47,712 nucleotides of DNA, from NCBI GenBank assembly GCA_963621975.1, contig CAVFGI010000013.1, positions 1 through 47,712 on the forward strand. The letters are read 5' to 3'. The position numbers and the translations under genes were made by a program. Positions 25,879-32,685 of the stretch are shown one piece after another; the first letter of the stretch is position 1; every line of letters starts with the position of its first letter. Below the pieces are notes generated by a model that worked only from the letters and a program-made list of their open reading frames with translations, was not told the origin of the DNA and made no database searches. The DNA is from UBA9732 sp963621975 (lineage in GTDB: Bacteria > Spirochaetota > Spirochaetia > Sphaerochaetales > Sphaerochaetaceae).

Positions 25879-26343
25879 CTACCTTGACATCTTCTCTTTT
25901 AGAATCTCAAAAGAGGTTTGCCAATTATCACACATCTCTTCTGGTTTAAAGTAAATGGCTATTTCTCTTTTTGCACTCTCTTGACTGTCTGAGCCGTGGA
26001 TAACATTAAAACTCATCTCTGGAGAAAAGTCTCCACGAATAGTTCCCACTTCTGCATTAGAAGGATTAGTTTTTCCCATTATTTGACGCATCCCTAAAAT
26101 AGCATCTTCTCCTTCTATAACCATGGCAACAATAGGAGCGCTAGTGATAAATTTCGCAAGATTTGGATAAAAAGGTTTTCCAAAATGTTCGGCATAATGC
26201 TTTGCAGCTTGCTCTTCAGATACCTGAATCATCTTTAATGCCACAATTTTATAGCCCTTATCTTCAATTCGGGCTATTATTTTTCCAATAAGTCCCCTTT
26301 GAACTGCATCTGGTTTAATTGCAATAAATGTTCTTTCCACCAT
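25879..26343 (-). CDS. ndk: Nucleoside diphosphate kinase
   Basis: Protein of 154 residues that balances NTP and dNTP pools by phosphate transfer. The phosphorylated His116 lies in NVIHGSDS, preceded by the usual start TFIAIKPDAVQRG and the Arg-containing GMRQIMGKTNP. The ATG at 26343 follows GGGAGG at good spacing; an in-frame start five codons upstream is less likely. It lies one base after the dciA stop, so it closes the dnaN-recF-dciA-ndk run. Confidence 0.96.
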   Translation of the reverse strand: MVERTFIAIKPDAVQRGLIGKIIARIEDKGYKIVALKMIQVSEEQAAKHYAEHFGKPFYPNLAKFITSAPIVAMVIEGEDAILGMRQIMGKTNPSNAEVGTIRGDFSPEMSFNVIHGSDSQESAKREIAIYFKPEEMCDNWQTSFEILKEKMSR

Positions 26344-26344
26344 A

Positions 26345-26707
26345 TTAAAACCTCCCATAAGGTGAAACTCTTAAAATAATCTTTTTTATATTTAATTCAG
26401 GAAAAGCTGAATTAACCTTTTTTATAATGTCTTTAGAATTTAGTCTTACAAAACTTGCATAGGAAGAACTTCTACAAATTACAAATAAAGTTCCATTTGA
26501 TATTTTTTCATAAAAGATTTCTTTTGATAGTTCAGGACCAACAATGTCCAACCATCTTATATTTAATTGAACCTCAGGTGAATCAATATTTATTCCAAAC
26601 CTTTCAAAAATCTTATCAATATAAACCCCACTATCTGCAGGATCTTCTGGAGAAAGAGTTTCGTAATTATCTTTCTTGTAATTATCTTTTTTATAATTAT
26701 CCTTCAT
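26345..26707 (-). CDS. dciA: DciA-like protein (DUF721), probable replicative helicase loader
   Basis: Protein of about 120 residues. The C-terminal part has the DUF721 pattern W-x-x-I-V-G-P-E-L-S followed by a predicted KH-like core (NGTLFVICRSSSYASFVRLNSKDII and INKKIILRV-like end). DciA loads DnaB in the many bacteria without DnaC or DnaI, which fits its place beside dnaN and recF. The start is uncertain: ATGs at 26707, 26722 and 26752 are all in frame. I choose 26707, overlapping the recF stop by 11 bases. The N-terminus is a KKDNY tandem repeat. Confidence 0.78.
   Translation of the reverse strand: MKDNYKKDNYKKDNYETLSPEDPADSGVYIDKIFERFGINIDSPEVQLNIRWLDIVGPELSKEIFYEKISNGTLFVICRSSSYASFVRLNSKDIIKKVNSAFPELNIKKIILRVSPYGRF
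26663..26707. repeat. Three tandem 15-bp units at the dciA start
   Basis: Units at 26663-26677, 26678-26692 and 26693-26707 differ at few positions and encode MKDNY, KKDNY, KKDNY. The last unit contains the chosen dciA ATG and spans the recF stop codon. Confidence 0.8.
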
Positions 26708-27794
26708 TTTCAAATTTTCCATTACTGACTTTATATATTTTAGAACATCCATCACTTAAATCAAAGAAAGATCCAAAATATTTTTCCTCAGGAAGAAAAG
26801 TAAAGAAAGCTTGATTATAATGTCCTAAATAAGAAAGATATCTTGCTCTTTTTTGTGTATCTAACTCTAATAGGACATCATCTATTAAAAAAACAGGATT
26901 AAGACCTGTCTTTTGCCTATAAAAAAAAGCTTGCGCAGATCTAAAAACTAAAGAAGCTAATCTCATTTGTCCCGTAGATGCAGAGTTAACAAAAAGACCA
27001 TGAGAATCTGTAACTATAAACCTATCTCTATGAGGACCACTAGTTGTTGTAGAAAGTTTTATATCTACCTCTCTTTGTTGACTAAGAAAAGCAATAATTT
27101 CTTCAACACTCTTACTTTCATCCCATGATGGTTTATATTTAACTTCAATTTTACTATCTTCTAAAGAAACAGCATTATAAATATCGGGAAAAATAATTGA
27201 AAAAGAATTTAAAACTGCTCGCCGAGCTTTCATTATTGGAAGACCGTAATGTGCAAGTTTTTCATCATATACGTCTAAAAGTGAATATTGTTGTTCTTTT
27301 ATAGCAGCATTTCTTTGTCTTAAAATAAGTTTATATCTTCTTAAATCATCAAAAAAAGAAGGATCATACATGGACATTGTCTGATCAAAGAATCTCCTTC
27401 TATTTTCAGGTTCTCCCCTAACAAAAGAAATGTCATCGTGAGTAAATGCAATACATGGAATACTATATATTAAATCTTTTCTATCTTTAATCTCACTACC
27501 ATCAAGTCTGATTTTCTTTTTTCCATCTACAAATGAAAGTTCTACCTTTCTTTCAAGATTTTGATTATCTTTAAATATAGATTTTATAAAAAATAAATCT
27601 TCACCATGGCGAACTGCCTCTTTTAAATTTTGAGTTCTAAAAGAAGATCCATAACACAAGAGATAAATAGCCTCAAGAAGGTTTGTTTTTCCTTGACCAT
27701 TTTCCCCTTTGAGAATTATTTGTTTATAAGAAGTATCAATGTCACAATCAACAAGATTTCTAAAACCTTTTAGTGACAAACTTTTTATGAGCAT
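26697..27794 (-). CDS. recF: RecF DNA repair and replication-restart ATPase
   Basis: Protein of 365 residues of the SMC-like ABC family. It has the Walker A motif GENGQGKTNLLEA near residue 31, an AFTHDDISFVRGEPENRRRF segment in the middle, the signature STGQMR near 270 and Walker B FLIDDVLLELD near 310. It helps load RecA at gaps with RecO and RecR. Three bases separate it from the dnaN stop, and its 3' end overlaps dciA. No Shine-Dalgarno sequence, so it probably relies on coupling. Confidence 0.95.
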   Translation of the reverse strand: MLIKSLSLKGFRNLVDCDIDTSYKQIILKGENGQGKTNLLEAIYLLCYGSSFRTQNLKEAVRHGEDLFFIKSIFKDNQNLERKVELSFVDGKKKIRLDGSEIKDRKDLIYSIPCIAFTHDDISFVRGEPENRRRFFDQTMSMYDPSFFDDLRRYKLILRQRNAAIKEQQYSLLDVYDEKLAHYGLPIMKARRAVLNSFSIIFPDIYNAVSLEDSKIEVKYKPSWDESKSVEEIIAFLSQQREVDIKLSTTTSGPHRDRFIVTDSHGLFVNSASTGQMRLASLVFRSAQAFFYRQKTGLNPVFLIDDVLLELDTQKRARYLSYLGHYNQAFFTFLPEEKYFGSFFDLSDGCSKIYKVSNGKFENEG

Positions 27795-27797
27795 GTA

Positions 27798-28901
27798 TTA
27801 GTTTAAATTCATAGGCATTATCACATGTAGATAATCCCTCTCTGGCTCCGATTTAAGTGTAAATGGTCTTCCGGCATCACTAAACTCAAGTCTAGCATCT
27901 TTCCCATCCATTACCTTCAAAGGACTAAGCAGATATGTGAAATTCATTGCTGTTTTTAATGGTTCGCCTTCATACTGACACTCTATTTCTTCCCTTCCTA
28001 TACCATCTTCACTCTCATTACTGTAGATAGACATCTTGTTCTCTGTAAACTCTATAACAATCTTCTTATACTTATTTTCAACAAGCAAAGAGACTCTCTT
28101 AAGAGCATTAGAAAGATTTTCAATACTAACAACACAAGAAGAATTTTGTTTTTCAGGTATTACTCTTTTGTACGCAGGAAAATCATTTTTTATGAGATTT
28201 GAAGAAATTGTACAACTTCCAAATCTGATTGAAATAGTATTTTGACCAACACTAATATCAAAATCTCCCTCTCCAACAGAAAGCTTTTTTACAAGATTTA
28301 GAAATTTACTTGGAATAGTAGCACCAGTAAAATCAGGAATATCTCCTTCAATTTTTCTGCAGATATATGAAAGCCTTCTTCCATCAGTTGCAACCATAAC
28401 AAGGGAACTTCCATTTTTCTCTAAATGTGCACCAGTCATTGCAAATTTTGACTCGTCATCACTTACAGCAAAGATAACCTGATTAATCATATCAGTGAAA
28501 TCTTTTTGTGCTACTTGGAAGAAAGAATTTTCCTCTGCAAAATCCAAGCTTGGAAATGCCGATGCTTCTATGGTTCTTAATTTAAATTCAATACGATTAT
28601 TTTCAGGTTTAATTGTTAATTTATCTTCTTTATCTTCAAAAGAAATCTCATCTTCTGGAAGATTTTTTACAATTTCAAGAAATTTATCACAAATAACAGT
28701 TGTTGAACCGTCTACCAATCCTTGAACTGTAATTTCAGAAACAAAGCTCATTTTTTGATCTGTAGCTTTTATAACAAGATTGTTTCCTTCAAGAATTAAA
28801 CACACGTTTGCATAAACTGCAAGTGTGTTTCTTTGAGAAGTAAAATCAAGCGCATTTGACAGTTCCTTAAGTATTGCATTCTTTTGGCAAACGAATTTCA
28901 T
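27798..28901 (-). CDS. dnaN: DNA polymerase III sliding clamp (beta)
   Basis: Protein of 367 residues in three similar clamp domains of about 120 residues each. Family marks include MKFVCQKNAILKELSNAL at the start, VMVATDGRRLSYI near residue 170, and the C-terminal YLLSPLK and VIMPMNL motif, whose end lines the hydrophobic pocket for client peptides. GGGAG precedes the ATG. It heads the dnaN-recF-dciA-ndk unit and is separated from dnaA by the origin-like gap. Confidence 0.97.
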   Translation of the reverse strand: MKFVCQKNAILKELSNALDFTSQRNTLAVYANVCLILEGNNLVIKATDQKMSFVSEITVQGLVDGSTTVICDKFLEIVKNLPEDEISFEDKEDKLTIKPENNRIEFKLRTIEASAFPSLDFAEENSFFQVAQKDFTDMINQVIFAVSDDESKFAMTGAHLEKNGSSLVMVATDGRRLSYICRKIEGDIPDFTGATIPSKFLNLVKKLSVGEGDFDISVGQNTISIRFGSCTISSNLIKNDFPAYKRVIPEKQNSSCVVSIENLSNALKRVSLLVENKYKKIVIEFTENKMSIYSNESEDGIGREEIECQYEGEPLKTAMNFTYLLSPLKVMDGKDARLEFSDAGRPFTLKSEPERDYLHVIMPMNLN

Positions 28902-29105
28902 TGTCTTTCTCCCTATGTTATTTTTATTTATTAAATTTTTATTTTAGTAGTTATAATATAGCACAAAAAATGTCAAAAAAATAGTAATTCCTTTAATCAT
29001 TTAATAATATAACTATCACTTTTCAAAGCTCACTTGTGTATAACTTGTTTATACCTGTGCAATAAATTAACTTTTCTATTTTTATCAACAGCTTATTAAC
29101 AAGTT
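28902..29105. other. Probable chromosomal replication origin (oriC)
   Basis: The dnaN-dnaA gap. The left 110 bases are almost pure A/T (a likely unwinding element). To the right are TGTGTATAA (29035-29043, exact DnaA box), TGTTTATAC (29046-29054) and TGTGCAATA (29056-29064), at 11- and 10-bp steps. Two boxes in opposite orientation follow, TTATCAACA (29082-29090) and TTATTAACA (29093-29101), also 11 bp apart. The boxes beyond the exact one have one or two mismatches. Gene direction and sampled G/C skew switch near here. Confidence 0.72.
28950..28976 (-). promoter_or_regulatory. Putative dnaN promoter
   Basis: Minus strand TTGACA (28971-28976) is followed by the TATA-rich segment CTATATTATAACTA. 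The -10 is TAACTA with a 17-base spacer or TATAAC with 15. It lies within the AT-rich part of the origin region. Confidence 0.5.
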
Positions 29106-30500
29106 TTATTTCTTAGAATCAGCTTTAATTTGTCTTTTTAGTTTGTCAATTATAGTATTTATATCCTTTTCACTTGATTTAAGCATTGATTCAACTTTTT
29201 GAACATTATACATAACGGTAGTATGGTTTTTTCCTCCAAATTCCATACCAATTTCAGTAGTTGAAAAGTCTGTTATGTCTTTACAGAGAAACATTGCAAT
29301 TTGTCTTGGTAAAACAACTGATTGATTTCTACTTTTTCCTTTAATTTCAAAAGGAGAAACATTAAAGTATGTTGAAACTGTTTTAATAATTAAATCTATT
29401 GAAACACCAGTAGAATCGTTGTTTCTACTTACAATATGTTTTAGTTGCTCTTTTGCTGTTTCTAAAGAAATATCTTTATGAAGTAATGTACTATATGCAA
29501 TAAGCTTAGTTAGACAGGATTCCAGATCTCTCACATTACTTGAAATATTTGAAGCAATATATTCAATTACTTCATTACTAAAAGAAACACCTTTTTCTTG
29601 GCATTTTTTCTTTAAGATAGCTACTCTAGTTTCATAGTTTGGAGGAAGTAAATCTATATTTAAACCTCGTGAGAATCTGCTCTTAAGTCTATCAGAAATG
29701 TCTTTTAATTCTTCAACTGGTCTATCACAGGTAAAAACAATTTGTCTTCCTGTATCATATAGGTCATTAAATGTATTAAAAAGCTCTTCTTGAGTTCCTT
29801 CTTTCTTTTGAAGAAAGTGAATATCATCAATTAAAAGAACTTCTGCTTTTCTGTATTTGTTTTTAAACTGCTGTGAACTTTTGTCATTTACAGATTGGAT
29901 AAACTCATTTGTAAAGTTTTCAGCTGTGATATAAACAACTTTCAAATTTGTAGTACTTCTTATGTAGTTTCCAATACTTTGAATAAGGTGAGTCTTTCCA
30001 AGACCTACACCTCCGTATAAAAGACATGGATTATAAGCAGATCCTGGATTGTTTGCTATAGCCAAACAGGCATTGTAAGCAAAACTACTATTATCTCCAG
30101 AAACAAAAGAATCAAAAGTATAAGCAGGGTTAAACATTAAATCATCAGCTTTCTTTTTTTTCTGTGTTGTTTTTTCAAATGATGGCTTATTTTTCTCGTT
30201 TTCTTTATTTTTTTCTACATTAATTGTATTTTGAGCGTCTTTTTTTACTTCAAATTTAATAGTGTATTGTTTGTCTCCAAGTTCACTTATTGTATTTTCA
30301 ATGAGACTTTTATAAGTTTCTTCAAACTTTTCTTTTACAAATGTAGAGGTTGTATAGAGAGTAATTATTCCATTCTCTTCTTTTCCAAATAAAAGGCGAG
30401 AAAACCATGTAACAAATTCGCTCTCTGGAAGAGTGGTTTTTATTTGAGAAATTGTTTTTTCCCATAGTTCTACATAAAAAAAGTCATCTTTTGTTGGCAT
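29106..30500 (-). CDS. dnaA: Chromosomal replication initiator DnaA
   Basis: Protein of 464 residues. Domain I (1-85), a charged linker (86-118), the AAA+ domain with Walker A GGVGLGKTH (163-171), Walker B LLIDD (222-226) and Arg finger in SRFSRG, then the DNA-binding helix-turn-helix. The recognition motif reads GGKNHTTVM (422-430) instead of the usual G-x-R-D-H-T-T-V. The frame is open 116 codons further upstream into gyrB, but domain I homology begins at MPTKDDFF. No Shine-Dalgarno sequence; the promoter places the transcript start at the ATG. Confidence 0.96.
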   Translation of the reverse strand: MPTKDDFFYVELWEKTISQIKTTLPESEFVTWFSRLLFGKEENGIITLYTTSTFVKEKFEETYKSLIENTISELGDKQYTIKFEVKKDAQNTINVEKNKENEKNKPSFEKTTQKKKKADDLMFNPAYTFDSFVSGDNSSFAYNACLAIANNPGSAYNPCLLYGGVGLGKTHLIQSIGNYIRSTTNLKVVYITAENFTNEFIQSVNDKSSQQFKNKYRKAEVLLIDDIHFLQKKEGTQEELFNTFNDLYDTGRQIVFTCDRPVEELKDISDRLKSRFSRGLNIDLLPPNYETRVAILKKKCQEKGVSFSNEVIEYIASNISSNVRDLESCLTKLIAYSTLLHKDISLETAKEQLKHIVSRNNDSTGVSIDLIIKTVSTYFNVSPFEIKGKSRNQSVVLPRQIAMFLCKDITDFSTTEIGMEFGGKNHTTVMYNVQKVESMLKSSEKDINTIIDKLKRQIKADSKK

Positions 30501-30507
30501 AGGACAA

Positions 30508-30536
30508 ATGATATACGTTAACACTTGCCTTTTCAA
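30508..30536 (-). promoter_or_regulatory. dnaA promoter, predicted leaderless
   Basis: Minus strand TTGAAA (30531-30536), 17-base spacer, TATCAT (30508-30513), seven bases, then the dnaA ATG (30500). No DnaA box is visible in this gap. Confidence 0.55.
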
Positions 30537-30570
30537 GTTAGAATAAGGGCATTTATTACATTTGGAGTGC

Positions 30571-30599
30571 TTGAGGCTCACCCTATAATAATATATAAT
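30571..30599 (+). promoter_or_regulatory. gyrB promoter
   Basis: TTGAGG (30571-30576), 17-base spacer, consensus TATAAT (30594-30599), then a leader of about 32 bases containing AGGAAGG before the gyrB ATG at 30638. Confidence 0.68.
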
Positions 30600-30637
30600 A
30601 ATGTGAAAATATCTTAATATAGGAAGGCTCATTTTTG

Positions 30638-32671
30638 ATGAATGAAGAAACAATGAATCCAGAGAAAGTAATGCCTGCTCAACATGAAGACGTTGCAGAA
30701 ATGACACATGCATCTGAAAACTATACGGGTGAAAATATTCAAGTTTTAAAAGGACTTGAAGCTGTTCGTGTAAGACCAGGTATGTATATTGGTTCAACAG
30801 GACCTGAAGGGCTTCATCACCTTGTGTATGAGGTTGTTGATAACTCAATAGACGAAGCGGTTGCAGGTTATTGTGATAACATTAGGGTAACAATAGACAA
30901 AGGAAACTTTGTAACAGTTGAAGACAATGGAAGAGGAATTCCAGTTGATATTCACCCCACAGAAGGAATAAGCACTCTTGAGGTTGCTTTGTGTCACCTT
31001 CATGCAGGAGGAAAATTCAACGGAGGAGCTTATAAGGTTTCTGGTGGTCTACACGGTGTTGGCGTCAGCGTTGTAAATGCTCTTTCTGATTTCCTTGAAG
31101 CTGTTGTACATAGAAATCCGGACAAGTATATGCAACAGTACCACTATGGCGTTCCTGTGGAGCCAGTAAAAAAGATAGGTAGCACAGATAGAACGGGTAC
31201 AGTAATTAAATTTCATCCAGACACCACAATTATGGAGTCCGATAACTTTAATTTCTCCATCCTTTGTGAAAGATTCCGTGAACTAGCCTTTCTTAACAAG
31301 GGTGTCACAATTACTGCTGTTGATAACAGAGAAGAAAATCCTGAAGAAAAAGTCTTCCATTTTGATGGTGGAATAAAAGATTTTGTAAGTTTTATAAACA
31401 CCAATAAAAAGGTAATTCCTGAAGGCTCTTCTCCAATTTATTTTGCAGGTGAAAGATCAAATGATAATGGCTCTGCAATTATTGAGTTTGCTCTTCAATA
31501 TAACGATAGATTTGATGAAAACCTTCACTCTTTTGCTAATAATATCAACACAAGAGAAGGTGGAAAACACCTTATTGGATTCACTACCGGTTTAGTAGCA
31601 GCTATTAGAAACCAACTGAGTGTACACATGAAAGAAATTATCGGCAAAAATAAGAAAGAAGAAGCTTTCTTTGAGTCTGATGATTTCAAAGAGGGATTTA
31701 ATTCAGACGTGAGAGAAGGCTTAAGTGCTGTTATCTCTGTGAAGATTACAAATCCTCAATTTGAAGGCCAAACCAAGATGAAGCTTGGTAATTCTTACGT
31801 TCAAGGGCTAGTACAAAGTTTTGTGTATCAAAAGCTTAATGACTACTTTGATGAGAATCCAAGTGAAGTATTGCCTATACTTGCAAAGACCATTGCATCT
31901 TCAAAGGCAAGAATTGCAGCTAAAAAGGCGCGTGAAAATGCCCGTAAAAAGAGTTCCACGAGTTTGCCGGGAAAACTAGCCGACTGTTCTGAAAAAGACC
32001 CGTCACAGTGCGAAATTTTCATTGTAGAGGGAGATTCTGCAGGTGGAAGTGCAAAAAATGGAAGAGATAGAAGGACGCAGGCTATTCTTCCTCTCTGGGG
32101 AAAAATGTTGAATGTTGAAAAAACAAGAGAGGATAAAGTTGAAGGAAATGAGAAACTTCAGCCTGTTATAGACTCAATTGGTGCAGGTCTTGGCGCTTCT
32201 TTTGACCCATCAAGAGCTCGCTACCATAAAGTTATTATTATGGCTGATGCCGATGTTGATGGCTCTCATATTAGAACTCTTCTTTTGACTTTCTTCTTTA
32301 GGTATATGAGACCTTTAATTGAGGCTGGTTATGTTTATTTTGCAATGCCACCTCTCTATAAAATCTCGATTAAAGGCAAAGATTATTATGCTTTTGATGA
32401 TAATGAAAAGGCAGAGATTCTTGCGAATAACGGAGAAACAGAAAGTGACTCCAAAAACGTGAAAGTTCAACGATATAAAGGTCTTGGTGAAATGAACCCA
32501 GAACAACTATGGGAGACCACAATGAATCCTGAAACTAGATTTATTTCTCAAGTGCATTTGAATGATGCTGTTGAGGCAGATCAAGTTTTCTCCATGCTCA
32601 TGGGAGAAGAGGTTGAACCAAGAAGAGACTTTATTGAAAAGAATGCAACGTATGCACAAATAGATGCCTAA
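30638..32671 (+). CDS. gyrB: DNA gyrase subunit B
   Basis: Protein of 677 residues. The N-terminal GHKL ATPase has YEVVDNSIDEA, DNGRGIPVD and GGLHGVGVSVVNAL. The TOPRIM domain has EGDSAGGSAKNGRD and MADADVDGSHIRTLLL, and the C-terminal GyrA-binding part ends in QRYKGLGEMNPEQLWETTMNP. A 35-residue N-terminal extension precedes the usual start. ATG 30638 is preferred over the in-frame TTG at 30635 because of AGGAAGG ten bases upstream. Followed by gyrA after 14 bases. Confidence 0.97.
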   Translation: MNEETMNPEKVMPAQHEDVAEMTHASENYTGENIQVLKGLEAVRVRPGMYIGSTGPEGLHHLVYEVVDNSIDEAVAGYCDNIRVTIDKGNFVTVEDNGRGIPVDIHPTEGISTLEVALCHLHAGGKFNGGAYKVSGGLHGVGVSVVNALSDFLEAVVHRNPDKYMQQYHYGVPVEPVKKIGSTDRTGTVIKFHPDTTIMESDNFNFSILCERFRELAFLNKGVTITAVDNREENPEEKVFHFDGGIKDFVSFINTNKKVIPEGSSPIYFAGERSNDNGSAIIEFALQYNDRFDENLHSFANNINTREGGKHLIGFTTGLVAAIRNQLSVHMKEIIGKNKKEEAFFESDDFKEGFNSDVREGLSAVISVKITNPQFEGQTKMKLGNSYVQGLVQSFVYQKLNDYFDENPSEVLPILAKTIASSKARIAAKKARENARKKSSTSLPGKLADCSEKDPSQCEIFIVEGDSAGGSAKNGRDRRTQAILPLWGKMLNVEKTREDKVEGNEKLQPVIDSIGAGLGASFDPSRARYHKVIIMADADVDGSHIRTLLLTFFFRYMRPLIEAGYVYFAMPPLYKISIKGKDYYAFDDNEKAEILANNGETESDSKNVKVQRYKGLGEMNPEQLWETTMNPETRFISQVHLNDAVEADQVFSMLMGEEVEPRRDFIEKNATYAQIDA

Positions 32672-32685
32672 TTTTGGAGTAATGT

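Noticed and set aside
30501..30848. In-frame 116-codon extension of dnaA into the gyrB gene
   Set aside because: It overlaps the gyrB start and both promoters, and DnaA homology begins at MPTKDDFF; 464 residues is a normal spirochaetal DnaA length.
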